This document shows, in pieces, positions 10,740 through 20,980 of a stretch of 64,000 bases of DNA. Origin of the DNA: Monodelphis domestica. Lineage: Eukaryota > Chordata > Mammalia > Didelphimorphia > Didelphidae. The notes below the pieces were generated by a model, which saw only the letters and a program-made list of their open reading frames with translations, ran no database searches and was not told the origin of the DNA. Location of the stretch: NCBI RefSeq assembly GCF_027887165.1, contig NC_077227.1, positions 446,214,462-446,278,461 of the forward strand, given 5' to 3'. Position 1 is the first letter of the stretch; every line of letters begins with the position of its first letter. The position numbers and the translations under genes were made by a program.

Positions 10740-10995
10740 TTTCCTTCAAGGCTCAACTCAAGTCTCACATTCTAAGTGAAGCTTTTTCCAATTCCTCTGC
10801 TCCCCAGGTGATAGTGATCTGCTTTCCAAAGTTACATTGTGTTGTTTTTTCATCCTTGATGCACATTCTTGTTTCCCTCACCAAAATGTAAGTTCCTCCA
10901 GGGCAGGACTTGTTTCATTTTCTCTCTGAATTTCTGAGTCTTAGCACAGTGTGTCTGGCACATAGAAAGCTGCTAGGAAATGCCTATTGAGTAAC
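10740..10995 (+). mobile_element. L2 LINE 3' end
   Basis: CTTCAAGGCTCAACTCAAGT, AAGTTCCTCCAGGGCAGGAC, CTTAGCACAGTGTGTCTGGC are L2 3' hallmarks. Confidence 0.8.
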
Positions 10996-11086
10996 TGGCT
11001 ACCATCTAGAGATGAAATCTTTGTTTTATATGAGTTCCAGAGAAGTTTAGGTCAACACAATAGTTTATTTTTATTTATTTATTTAA

Positions 11087-11275
11087 AAAAAAACCCCATT
11101 ACTTTCTGTCTTAGAATCAACTCAGTTCCAATGCAGAAGAGTAGCATGGGCTAGGCAATTGGAGTTAAGTGACTTTCACAGGGTCACAGAGCAGGGAAGT
11201 ATCAGGTCAGATCTGAATCCAGGACCTTCTATCTCAGGACCTGGCTCTCCATCTTCTGAGACACCTAGCTTCCCC
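11087..11275 (-). mobile_element. SINE A
   Basis: CTTAGAATCAACTCAGTTCC, GGGTCACAGAGCAGGGAAG, GACACCTAGCTTCCCC. Confidence 0.85.
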
Positions 11276-11280
11276 TCAAC

Positions 11281-11400
11281 AGTAGTTTATTAAGCACTCA
11301 ATATGTTCCAGGCACTTTGCTAGGGGGTGGTGATGGGTTGGGGAGGGGAGGAGAACACAAATTTCTTTTTGAAAGCCCTGCCCTCAAGAAGCTTAAATTC
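11281..11400 (+). repeat. Repeat E
   Basis: GTTTATTAAGCACTCAATAT and CCCTCAAGAAGCTTAAATTC. Confidence 0.6.
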
Positions 11401-11510
11401 TATAAATTATTTGCCCCAAATTTCATAGGTAGTAAACAGTAGCTGAATGTAGATTTGAATAAGCCCATGTCCTCTGACTTCAAGTTCAGTATTCTTTCTA
11501 TAGTACCATC
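11400..11510 (-). mobile_element. MIR fragment
   Basis: TTTGCCCCAAATTTCATAGG, AGTAAACAGTAGCTGAATG, CTCTGACTTCAAGTTC. Confidence 0.5.
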
Positions 11511-11761
11511 CAAGCTAATCTCTTAACCACAGCAAACATTTGTTAGTGCCCTCACAGCACACACAAGTTAGTAGAGGACTCTGGTGGAAATTCCATCCCC
11601 CCTCCTATCTATGGTTATCTTCTCTGAACTCTCACAGCATTAGGTAGCCCTTGGGTTGTATGTGTCTTGTCTTATTTTCTTACTCTTTCAAGTAAATCTT
11701 GTCTCTCCAGTTGTATGATGAGCCCCCAGGAGGGAAAGGAGCTAGCCTTTATTCTTTTTTG

Positions 11762-11898
11762 CTTCCTTCCTTCCTTCCTTCCTTCCTTCCTTCCTTCCTT
11801 CCTTCCTTCCTTCCTTCCTTCCTTCCTTCCTTCCTTCCTTCCTTCCTTCCTTCCTTCCTTCCTTCCTTCCTTCCTTCCTTCCTTCCTTCCTTCCTTCC
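11762..11898. repeat. (TTCC)n microsatellite
   Basis: About 34 near-perfect CCTT units. Pro-Ser-Phe-Leu and Glu-Gly-Arg-Lys frames across it are artefacts. Confidence 0.97.
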
Positions 11899-11934
11899 CT
11901 TCTTCCCTCCTTTTCTTCTTTCTTTCATTATGCA

Positions 11935-12145
11935 AAGATATTTTATTTTCCCAATTACATGTAATAAGATTTTTCAACTTATGTTTTCCAAAATTATAAG
12001 ATCCATATTGTATCCCTCCATTCCCTTCCCCGTCTTAAATTGTAAGCAATTTGATCTGTATTATATATGTTATTATCATGTAAAGCATATTTCCATATTG
12101 ATCTTTTGTATAAGAGAATACTCATATAAAACCAAACCCCTTTTT
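11935..12145 (-). mobile_element. L1 3' end
   Basis: CCAATTACATGTAATAAG, TTATATATGTTATTATCATG, AGAATACTCATATAAAACC. Confidence 0.8.
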
Positions 12146-12149
12146 ATTT

Positions 12150-12372
12150 TTATTTATTTATTAACAAAACAAAACAAAACAACCCCTTACCTTCCATCTT
12201 AGAATCAATACTGTGTATTGGTTCCAAAGCAGAAGAGTGGTAAGGGCTAGGTAATGGGGGTTAAGTGACTTGCCCAGGGTCACACAGCTAGGCAGTGTCT
12301 GAGGTCAGATTTGAACCCAGGACCTCCCATCTCTAGACCTGGCTCTCTATCCACTGAGCCACCCAGCTTCCC
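12150..12372 (-). mobile_element. SINE A
   Basis: An A/T-rich tail side (antisense poly-A), then AGAATCAATACTGTGTATTG, GGGTCACACAGCTAGGCAG, ending GCCACCCAGCTTCCCCC. Well preserved. Confidence 0.92.
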
Positions 12373-12469
12373 CCATTTTTGGTGATTTTCAATGCACCTG
12401 GCACAGGGCTGGGCACAACAACCCTTTCATTGAATTGCTGGTTATCAATGTCAATAATAATAAACCCAG

Positions 12470-13029
12470 GTCTTAAGAGCAGAAACTTATGCCTGCCATC
12501 TTGTATAATCTGGATCTTAAGACTTTGATTGAATGACCCAAAGTAAAGTTCAAATTGTTAATTTCTTGAACAAAAGAAAAATTTACCCCCCTTCTGTAGA
12601 TATAAAATTCCTCATCTCCACACTCAAAAATTCACATCTGAAGTAGTTTCACTTCAAATTTTGATTCGACAGTATTGTTTAGCCTTTAGAGAGCTGTTGA
12701 AGTTGCTTTTATCTGATGCTGAGAGGGAGGTGAATATGATATCTGATTTCAGAAAGTCAACCTTGGCTTCTGGTGTAGAAAGCCCTGGGCAGAGCTGGTA
12801 AACTGAGATGAATTCAAGTAAATTTTTTCTCTTGGCTCCAGATTGGGGAATATTGGCAATAAAGACATCAGAAGCCTCCAGTCACTCATCTAGCTCCTGT
12901 TCAGAGGTCAAACATAATTCCTCCCCTCCCCATGCCGAGATTATTGAGCCTGATTTCAAAATGGGAAGAATTGACCTTCTGGGCTAATAAGTGGGGAAGT
13001 GGTGGGATTTCTTTTTTCTGGAGACCTTT
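12470..13029. other. Repeat-poor intronic block
   Basis: No recognised element or splice-flanked frame. Confidence 0.45.
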
Positions 13030-13235
13030 ATGGTAATAATAGCTGCTCAGATTTCTATAGGCTTTCCATATTAGATGGTTATTACAAGTATTTACAGCCC
13101 TATTTTACAGATGAGGAAAATGATTCAGGAAAGTGAAGAATTTGCTAAAGGTCTTTGAGGTAGTACTGGAGCCAGAAGTTGAAACCAAGTCTTCTGCATC
13201 CGAAAGCCTACATTCTCCCTTTTATACCATGATGG
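13030..13235 (-). mobile_element. MIR SINE
   Basis: CCCTATTTTACAGATGAGGA, GAATTTGCTAAAGG, ending CATTCTCCCTTTTATACC. Confidence 0.65.
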
Positions 13236-13950
13236 CTCTTTGGGGCAGGAAGTCAACCAACTATCATTTAATACACACATAGAATGTGTCAGGCTTTTGT
13301 GGGGCTTTCCCACATGCTGGCTTAGATTTAAAACACTGTGGTGAGGGGAAGCAGGAGATAGCTTTGTGCCAGTTAGCATTATGGTAGCCACAATCAGTTT
13401 TAAACCTCCTTATCCTCACAAAATTCCTCCTCATGCCTGTATGGTCTTTAGGCCAAAAATTTCCTTAGTTTTATTTTGAATAAAATTTCACCTGAGCATA
13501 AAACGGGAATGACTAACCAAGAGAGTTCAGTTCTTGAAGCAAACTCAGTACGCTGGTCTCAACCCATAGGGTTGCCAGTCTCCTCTATCCCCCTCCACCA
13601 CTTACACAGGTAAAGATGGTTCTACCAGTAGTTGGGTAGAACACAAGGTAGGATGATCCTGAGTATAAATGATCCTACTTGAAAGCAGAAGCAAGTAAAG
13701 TTGGTTTTGCCTTTCCGAGGCATCCAGATAGCACAGGCCCTTTTCTGGAGATGAAAGAACACTTTTCAGCCCTTGAAAAAGGTTAAATTGCTTCCCCACT
13801 TTGCTCAGGACCTTACTGCATAGGCTTTGACTTGGTGGATGCATGTGATCAATTTTCTGATTCTGGTTCTTTCTCTTGACTCAAATGAGTTCTTATCTTT
13901 GGGACGAGGGGACCAAGCTCCTTTCACATCCCAGGCCACATCCACAATTT
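13236..13950. other. Repeat-poor intronic block
   Basis: Nothing recognised on either strand; short frames lack support. Confidence 0.45.
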
Positions 13951-14085
13951 AATTAAGTGAATACTTACTCAATACCTAGTTTGTACAAAGCCAAGTGCTT
14001 TGCCTTTGGGGAGTACAGGGTACATTAATGAGTAAGACACCCTTACCCTTTGCCTTTGAGGAACTCAATTTGATTGCCTCCCAGT
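13951..14085 (+). repeat. Repeat E
   Basis: GAATACTTACTCAATACCTA and TTGCCTTTGAGGAACTCAAT. Confidence 0.5.
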
Positions 14086-14094
14086 AGACCACAA

Positions 14095-14235
14095 AAAGGA
14101 GGAGATAGAGAGGACCCTGGAGATCATCTAGATCATTCCTTTTTTCTTACTTTACAGAAGAAACAGACAGAGAGGGAATTGATTTGCTCCAGATCACATG
14201 GCTAATGACTAGAACAGCTGGGACTAGAGCCTAGT
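14095..14235 (-). mobile_element. SINE C/MIR
   Basis: GACCCTGGAGATCATCTAGA, TTACTTTACAGAAGAAAC, AGATCACATGGCTAATGAC. Confidence 0.55.
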
Positions 14236-14277
14236 CAGCAATCCTGCATGCCATGAGATGTTCACTAGTGTTCCTGG

Positions 14278-14522
14278 TGTTGTTCAGCCATGTCTGACTC
14301 CTCATGACCGCATGGACCATAGCTATCCAGGGGGTTTTCTTGCAAGGATACTGGAATGGTTTGCTATTTCCTTCTCCGCTGGATGCAGGGGATTCTTTTG
14401 TTAGGCTAAATGATTTGCCCAGAGTCACACAGCTAGGAAGGATCTGAAGCTGGACTTGAACTCAGTCTTCTTGACTCCAGGTCCAATTCTCTATCCCCGC
14501 TGGGTCATCTAGCTACCTCCTG
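14278..14522 (-). mobile_element. SINE B
   Basis: TTGTTCAGCCATGTCTGACT, GGTTTGCTATTTCCTTCTCC, CAGAGTCACACAGCTAGG, ending TCATCTAGCTACC. Confidence 0.88.
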
Positions 14523-14524
14523 GG

Positions 14525-14645
14525 CATGTAGAGGTTAAGTAACTTGCCCAAGGTCACACAGCTGTGACGTATCTGAGGCTGGATTTGAACTTAGGTTTTC
14601 CTGACTGCTGGTCCAGCACTCTATCCACTGAGCCACAGCTGCCTC
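14525..14645 (-). mobile_element. Truncated tRNA-SINE
   Basis: GTTAAGTAACTTGCCCAAGG, GGCTGGATTTGAACTTAGG, GAGCCACAGCTGCCTC; only the head half is present. Confidence 0.75.
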
Positions 14646-15007
14646 TGAACTAGTGTTCTAACCACCTTTTAAAAATGTCCTTTAAAAAAAAGGGAAATTT
14701 AAAAATTTCCCTTCTCTTTTTGATGGGATGACAATCATTCATTCCTCTGTTATAAAAAAAAAAACTTCACTGAAAAGGCAGCCTGGTATAAACTAGATAG
14801 TTTCCCAGGTCTCTTCTATCCTTAAATCTATGTTCCTATAATTCTTTTTTCTCACTGTATTAATTCCAAACTTTTCTATTGGCATTCAAGTGACTCTCCA
14901 ACCTGGCTCCCCAGATCTCTCCAACCTTTTTTCTCCCTCCAGCCTCCAGCCAGTTTCCAAACTTTCCAAAACCACAAGCTGGGCCTGACTTGGTCTTTGC
15001 TCACATT
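14646..15007. other. Intronic block, nothing firm
   Basis: Two A-runs and an ill-defined L2-like stretch (CTCTCCAACCTGGCTCCCC at about 14893). Confidence 0.4.
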
Positions 15008-15150
15008 CTCCCTCCCCCCTCTCCCTTTTTCTCTTTCTCTCCCTCCCTCCCTCTCCCTGTCTGTCTGTCTGTCTCTGTCTCTGTCTCTGTCTCTGTCTCT
15101 GTCTCTGTCTCTGTCTCTCCCTCCCCCTCCCTTCCCCTCTCTCCCCCCTT
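15008..15150. repeat. CT-rich repeat with (CTGTCT)n core
   Basis: CTGTCT units at 15057-15118 within a CCCTCCC-type pyrimidine tract. Confidence 0.92.
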
Positions 15151-15152
15151 TT

Positions 15153-15340
15153 TTAGCCCTTACCTTCCACCTTAAAATAATTTAGTTGTATTGGTATTGG
15201 TTTCAAGGCTGAAGAGCAGTAAGAGCTAGGCAATGGAGGTTAAATGACTTGCCCAGGATCACACAGTTAGGAAAAATATGAACCCAGGACCTTCTATCTC
15301 TAGGCCAACTCTTAAGCCACTGAGCCACTTAGCCACCCCC
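15153..15340 (-). mobile_element. SINE A
   Basis: CCCTTACCTTCCACCTTAAA, GGTTAAATGACTTGCCCAGG, GAGCCACTTAGCCACCCC. Confidence 0.85.
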
Positions 15341-16214
15341 TCTCACATTGCCTCTTAAAAAAAGGAGGGGGGTAGGTATCATCTAGGTTTCCCCAAGTTG
15401 CTTGACATCCTATACTATGACAATAACTGATTTTAGTTTGCTTGTCCTGGGAAGGAAGTTAGTTGTGCTACTTGGTTCTCTTTTGGCAACAAAAACTGTC
15501 TGCAGATGCATTTATGAGTATCCAATGAGAGAGGAATTGGCCATCTACTCCCTAGGTTTTATCCATAGTGTCCAGTAGTATACCAGAGCCAGAATTCATC
15601 ATGGAAAAGTGTTACTAATATTCTCCATGGGTTCTTTGGAGAAACAGCCAATTAAAAAAATAAGCGAGTGAAATTGGTTCCTATTTATTTATTTTGGAAC
15701 TGACAACAAGGAGAAGAGGAAGACTCTTTGTCTAAATTCTTTTCCTAGATATAGGCTACTTAGAAATACAACTTATGGGCTCTAGTTTCCCTTCTGAGGG
15801 GGAGGGAAGGTCAGGGAATAGATGTTTGAATAAAATTAATGTTGGGAATTGTCTTTTTGGGCAATATTGTCTTAAAAGTGCTTTGTTAGTCATCCTCTAG
15901 AATTGTAGTTTCCTGGCTTTATTTCTCTTCTTCCTTTTGCTTTGCCCAATTCTTGCATATCATCTGAGTTCCTTTCCCCTCCCCTACATCTCTTCTTAAT
16001 AGTGGTACTATCTTGGATTTCTTGGGCAAACGTGTTGTCTGCCTAGCCTCATGGAGACCACAGATAGAGAAGACAAAGCTCTCATCCTGGAGGAGCTCAT
16101 GGGCTGACTGGCCTGGGCCACAGTTATTTAATAATATATATATAAGGTGGCTTGGTGTCAAAATGAATTGTTAAAATAACTCACATTTATATGATTCTCA
16201 GAAGTTTATAAGGA
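15341..16214. other. Repeat-poor intronic block
   Basis: No transposon recognised over about 870 bases apart from a short TA run near 16135. A candidate conserved intronic block by position only. Confidence 0.45.
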
Positions 16215-16330
16215 TTTTCTCTACCAGTCACTTAAATTCTTTGGACCTCAGTTTCCTAATCTCTAAAATGAAGTTGTAGTAGATAATCTCCATAATCTGT
16301 TCTAATTTAAATATCTATGTGATACCTGTG
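16215..16330 (+). mobile_element. SINE C
   Basis: CCTCAGTTTCCTAATCTCTA, AATGAAGTTGTAGTAGATAA. Confidence 0.55.
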
Positions 16331-16344
16331 GTGGAGGAATGGAA

Positions 16345-16600
16345 AATGTGATTGTTCCCATTTTGTGGATGAAAAAATTTAGGCTTCAAGAAGTTAAAAA
16401 CTTGCCCGTAGTGATCCAGTTTGTAAGTGTCAGAGCTAGGTCTCTTGGCTCAAGATCCAGTCCTCTTGCTGCTTATGCTGCCTTGATACTAAGTGTTTTT
16501 AATAGAAATTGAGTGATTTACCCAAAGTCACATATCTAGTAAGCAACAGAACTAGGATTTGAACCCAGGCCCTCCTCTTCTTAGTTCATTCCTCTCATCC
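16345..16600 (-). mobile_element. Two MIR fragments
   Basis: 16345-16475: GATGAAAAAATTTAGGC and CAGAGCTAGGTCTCTTGG. 16500-16600: CACATATCTAGTAAGCAAC and GGATTTGAACCCAGGCCC. Confidence 0.6.
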
Positions 16601-17070
16601 TGCCTCAAATCAATTTCATTTAATTCAACATTTATTAAGTGCTTCCTATGCCTTTAGTTTCTAAAGAGGTACAGTTGTGGGTTATCCTTTGGCCAATGCA
16701 GAGGTAGACCCATGCTTGGCGAAAATGACCTGCAATGTCTTGCACCTGAGGAAGGAGAAATAGTGTAAAGAACCTCACCTGAGGGATATGTTCCTGGAAA
16801 GGAAGGTGTGCTACTCATGTGGTGGGATCAGGGGACAGTCAATAGATAGATGGCCCAAGTGCTACCTGGAAGGAAGGCCCCCAACACTTTGGGGAGCACA
16901 TTATAGGACAGGCACAAGAGTCACATTGCATAAAGAAGGCATTGATGGATTATACTCAGCACTGTTGGAGGGAAAAACCCATAGAGCTTTCCATGCCATC
17001 AAGTCTGTTGATGTAGCTGATTTTGGAACAAAGACCTTGAAACCCAACATATTACCAGTCTGACCTTGGG
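16601..17070. other. Repeat-poor intronic block with a 91-codon frame
   Basis: A + strand frame at 16788-17063 starts MFLERKVCYSCGGIRG. I do not recognise it, see no splice sites tied to it, and treat it as chance. A weak SINE C tail follows at 17070-17150. Confidence 0.4.
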
Positions 17071-17282
17071 CACAGAACATCTCATTAGGCTGTAGTTTTC
17101 TCATCTGCAAAATGAAGTGGACACTCCTTAAAGTCTCCAAACAGCTCCCAATCCTTTGATCAATGGGCAAAACCGACCGAGGCTGCTAGAGAGAAGTAAG
17201 AGCTGCACTTGCTAAGAGAGGCAGGCTGTGTTAAGTGAGGTGTCTTCTGGTGGGATCTGCCTCAGCTTCAAGACCTTTTTAA

Positions 17283-17743
17283 AAAATATTTTTATCATTC
17301 TTTTTTTATCAATTACATGTAGTAACAAATTCCCACACAAGTTTTCTTAAGTTATATGATTGAACTTATCTCCCTTCCTCCCTTCTCTTCTTCATCCCAG
17401 TGCTGGCAGGCAATTTGATCTGGGGTATACATGGATCATCATACAAAACACTTCCATATTGTTCATTCTTGTGAGCAATTTATAAAACCAGAACCCCCAC
17501 ATATAAACCCAAATAAACAAGTGAAAAATCGAACACTTTCCAATTCCAGAAGTTCTTTCTCTGGAGGTGGACAGCATTCTTTGTCATAAGTCTCTCAGAT
17601 TTGTCCTGGATCATTGTATTGCTGAGAGTCGTTAAGTCATTCACAGCTGATCATTCCATAATATTGCTGTTACTGTGTACAATGTTCTCCTGGTTCTGCT
17701 CATTTCACTCTGTATCAGTTCATATCTGGCTTTCCAATTCTTT
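17283..17743 (-). mobile_element. L1 3'UTR, first part
   Basis: CAATTACATGTAGTAACAAA, CATGGATCATCATACAAAAC, AATATTGCTGTTACTGTGTA, TTCACTCTGTATCAGTTC. A SINE A interrupts it; it resumes at 17871. Confidence 0.88.
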
Positions 17744-17868
17744 CTTTCTTTCTTTTTTTTAAACCCTTACCTTCTGTCTTGGAGTCAATACTGTGCATTG
17801 GCTCCAAGGCAGAAGAGTGGTGAGGGCTAGGCAATGGGGGTCAAGTGACTTGCCCAGGGTCACACAGC
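17744..17868 (-). mobile_element. SINE A, 5' truncated, inserted in L1
   Basis: Only the 3' half: CCCTTACCTTCTGTCTTGG to GGGTCACACAGCT. It is flanked by TTTCCAATTCTTT and TTTCCAGTTCTTT (one difference), the target duplication. Confidence 0.88.
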
Positions 17869-17915
17869 TTTTCCAGTTCTTTCTGAAATCACCCCGTTCA
17901 TCATTCCTTGGCAGC
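17869..17915 (-). mobile_element. L1 3'UTR, second part
   Basis: TCTTTCTGAAATCACCCCG continues the L1 tail order seen at 21430. Confidence 0.75.
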
Positions 17916-18074
17916 GTTTCAGGATCTTAATGGGAAACAAGAAACCTTGAACTGGAAGAATAGTCACTTTCACATCAAATCCTTTAGGGTTCTGGGATGT
18001 TCCTCAACCTTCCATGATCCTCACTGGCTCCCTTTCCTTTCCAAAAACACTCGTCCATCATAGTCTGGGATGTA

Positions 18075-18214
18075 TGAGGTGTTAGAAGGCTCATTGAATT
18101 TGGAATGAGATGGGCTGGGTTCTGATCCTGGCATTGCCCCATACTAGCTCTGTGGCTTTGGATAAATTACTCAGCTTCTCTAGTCTATACAATGAGAAGG
18201 TTGACTTAGAGGAT
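18075..18214 (+). mobile_element. SINE C/MIR
   Basis: GGGCTGGGTTCTGATCCTGG, CTCTGTGGCTTTGGATAAA, ACAATGAGAAGGTTGACTT. Confidence 0.6.
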
Positions 18215-18940
18215 CCAAAGAACGATTATAATAGCCTCCTAATTGGTATACTGGATTCTGAGTCTCTCTCCTTTCCTAATCCATCCTCCACACAGCTGCC
18301 AAATTGATATTCCTAAAGCACACTTGTGTTTGGGTAAACCCCTTCCTTGCACAAGAAGCTCCAATGACTCCCAGGTATCTCTAGGACAAAATACCAAGTC
18401 CACCGACTTTTAAAACACTTTACAATCTGGTTTCAATCTGTCTTTTCCAGATTTATTTCCCATTACTCCCCCTCACTAACTTTTTTATCTCAGCCAAACT
18501 GGACTACTTAATGTTTTCCACACATGACATTCCAGTCTCTCCTCTCCATGCCTTTGCACAAGCACTCTCCCATCCTGGGAATGTGTTTGCTTTTTCCTTT
18601 CTACTCCTTGAAATCCTGAGTCCCAAATGAAGTCTCCTAGAGACTCCTAGCTCAGTTTCCTCACCATAAAATGGGAACGATCATATTTTTAGGCATTTTT
18701 GAATGCCACTTTCTCCCAAGGACCTTTCTTGAAGGCTCCGTGCCCATGAAATGATATTGCATTTATTTTGTACATAATTTTATTGACTTACTATACTTGA
18801 CGTTCTTTTCAATTCTCTTCCTTGAAATGTATTCTTTCAACAAGTTTTTACTAAGTGCTATCCTCATACTTTTTATATGACCCATAGCATTAACACACAG
18901 TAGATGCTCAATCAATGATGAATGAATAATCTCAGAGGTC
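18215..18940 (+). mobile_element. L2 LINE, long 3' segment
   Basis: ACACTTTACAATCTGGTTTC, CCAAACTGGACTACTTAATG, CCATGCCTTTGCACAAGC, ending TAGATGCTCAATCAATGATG. A short MIR-like piece (18645-18690) interrupts it. Confidence 0.8.
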
Positions 18941-18944
18941 AATG

Positions 18945-19012
18945 AGGAATTTCATACAGTGCCAGAGGAATATGGAATTCATCTTTGTGACAGTTGGGAG
19001 CCATTGGCATTT
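18945..19012 (+). repeat. Repeat D, left piece
   Basis: GGGAGCCATTGGCATTTGG is the repeat D text; it resumes after a SINE A with GTGGGAGAGTGACACAGTG at 19199-19250. Confidence 0.5.
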
Positions 19013-19014
19013 GG

Positions 19015-19198
19015 TTTTTTTTTTTAAGCCCGTACCTTCTGTCTTAGAATCAAGAGCAGTAAGGGCTAGGCAATGAGGGTTAAGTGACTTGCCCAGGGTC
19101 ACACAGCTAGGAAGGGTCTGAGGTCACATTTGAACCCAGGACCTTCCATCTCTAGGTCTGGCTCTCAGTCTGCTGAGCAACCCAGCTGCTCCCCCCTT
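19015..19198 (-). mobile_element. SINE A inserted in repeat D
   Basis: GTACCTTCTGTCTTAGAATC, GGGTCACACAGCTAGGAAGG, ending CAACCCAGCTGCTCCCCCC. Confidence 0.9.
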
Positions 19199-19250
19199 GG
19201 AGTTTTTTAAGTGGGAGAGTGACACAGTGACCTGTGTCTTAAGCATATCA
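19199..19250 (+). repeat. Repeat D, right piece
   Basis: Directly continues the repeat D phrase broken at 19012. Confidence 0.5.
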
Positions 19251-19256
19251 AGATAG

Positions 19257-19458
19257 GGATGGGTGTAGCTAGGTAGTTTAGTGGCTTGAGAGCCAGACCT
19301 AGAGATGGGAGGTTCTGGGTTCGAATGTGGCCTCAGACCCTTCCTAGCTGTGTGACTCTGGGCAAGTGACTTACCCCCTGTGGCCCAGCTTTTACTACTC
19401 TTTTGCCTTGGAAATAATACTATTCTAAGACAGAAAGTAAGGGTTAAAAAAAAAGGTA
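19257..19458 (+). mobile_element. SINE A
   Basis: GCTAGGTAGTTTAGTGGC head, CTAGCTGTGTGACTCTGGGC, AAATAATACTATTCTAAGAC, poly-A. Confidence 0.9.
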
Positions 19459-19474
19459 GTATAGAGAACTTTTT

Positions 19475-19602
19475 AAAAAACCAATTACATGCAATATCAA
19501 ATTTCAACATAAAATTTCCAAAGTTGTGTGATCCAAATTGTCACCCTTCCCCCTCCTGGATCTGGCAAGCAAAAACATATTTCCATATTGTTCATTTTTT
19601 GG
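19475..19602 (-). mobile_element. L1 3' end
   Basis: CCAATTACATGCAATATCAA, CCCCCTCCTGGATCTGGC, AACATATTTCCATATTG. Confidence 0.75.
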
Positions 19603-20254
19603 TATCATATATTTTAAGGTTTGCAAAGCAATTTATTTTCATGTTACTTCCTTTGAGAGAGAGAGACAGAGACTTCCAGACCCAAATTCTATGATCCTGT
19701 CATTAAAGGGAACCTTTAGAAGTCATCTCACCCATCCCCTCAGCTTCTGTCAGGGCTTCAGCGATCTCAGCCTTTGACTCGGTGTCTCCAGGCTCTTGGA
19801 ACAGAGGGCTCAGGCATCAAGCCTGCAGCCTGGGAAGTTCTAGATGAAGGCAGAGAGTCTGGAGGTGAGTAGACACTCTGGAATTCCCCCTCTGTGCATT
19901 TGTGCAAATCTAGCTTAGAGGAAGTTGACTGAATTAACCACAGTGTTAGACCTCCCTCGTCCTACCCCAGTGACGAGTGCCCCACAGTTAGGGAAGTTGC
20001 CTCCCAATGCCTGGGTCAGAGGGCTGGGGGTGAGGAGAAAGGAGACATGGGGAGAGGAGGCCAGAGGCCAGGGCAGCAGATGGAAAAGTAGTAAGGAGTC
20101 AGCCCCAGTTCTGGAGCTGAGTCAGCCTTTGGAGCTGAGGGAATTCACCATCTGTCCAGCTACAGCCGTCGCAATCTTACTTTTCTGCAAAATGTAGCTG
20201 TTCAGAGACTTGGGGGGTGGGGGTGATAATGCTTCCCCATCTCTCTAGGATCAC
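19603..20254. other. Repeat-poor intronic block with an NF-E2/MARE-like palindrome
   Basis: No firm transposon. Carries GCTGAGTCAGC at 20116-20126. Candidate regulatory block; no exon signal I trust. Confidence 0.45.
20116..20126. promoter_or_regulatory. NF-E2/small-MAF type site (MARE core)
   Basis: GCTGAGTCAGC is a perfect palindrome around a centre C and contains the AP-1 core TGAGTCA. Known binding class: AP-1, NF-E2 and MAF dimers. Function here is inference; an 11-mer can occur by chance. Confidence 0.35.
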
Positions 20255-20405
20255 TGGGGTTGAGATGTTGGAAGGGATCCTAGGTGGGATCTAGCCCAAT
20301 ATCTTCATTTTACAGTAGAGGAGACTGAGGCACTGAGAAGGGAAATGATTTGCCCAAGTGTTGTGGTTTTATAAAGTAGCGTTGGCCCCAGACCCTTTGA
20401 CTGTA
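20255..20405 (-). mobile_element. SINE C/MIR
   Basis: GGAAGGGATCCTAGGTGG, TTACAGTAGAGGAGACTGAG, GATTTGCCCAAGTG. Confidence 0.6.
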
Positions 20406-20799
20406 GTTTGCTTCTCCTTGGGTGAAATACAGCTGCTGCCTAGGACTGGTTGGGGGAGCCTGGGTTATATGGGCTTAGTGTCTCAGGCTTCTGGTGTGGC
20501 GGAATCACAGAAGAGGGGCAGGTGGGTCTCACAGCTTCTGGAGGGGAACCATCATAGAGGTTCTCCTTGGCCTGCCCTGCCACCCTCCAGCCTTATACAA
20601 GTGCCCCTTCAACAACCCCAGTTTAAAAATGAGCTGTGATACTTTGCCTCACTTTACACTCTGTGGAAAGTGGGTCCACGGATAGGTTTAAGTCCTGTAT
20701 CAAAGCTGTGGGCTCAGTAGTCTCTGTTATTTGTCCCTTGGCTGGCTGGTGACTTGGGCTTTTTAGTTTTTTTTTTCCTCTTGCTTTATTTGGTTCTTT
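20406..20799. other. Repeat-poor intronic block
   Basis: Nothing recognised; overlapping short + strand frames without family or splice support. Confidence 0.4.
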
Positions 20800-20980
20800 T
20801 TCTGACAGATGTTTAGTGAGGGCCTTCTGGTCCCTTATCAGAGGCTCCTGCTTCAGTCACTTAGCTCTGCTTGTTGTTTCTCAGGAAGCCTTGGGCTTGC
20901 TCAGTCCTTTTTCACCTTTGTTCCCTTCCTTCACCTGGAATACCCTTTTTCGTCATCTCAATCCATTCATACTTGTATTT
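20800..20980 (+). mobile_element. L2 LINE, left piece
   Basis: CTTCCTTCACCTGGAATACC is L2 3' text; it resumes at 21756 after an L1 insertion. Confidence 0.6.

Noticed and set aside
11667-12202. Pro-Ser-Phe-Leu repeat protein (up to 167 codons)
   Set aside because: Translation of the TTCC microsatellite and an adjoining L1 tail.
16788-17063. 91-codon frame with a CYSCGG start that recalls a retroviral zinc knuckle
   Set aside because: The cysteine/histidine spacing does not fit that motif and no LTR or other retroviral sequence adjoins; most likely chance.
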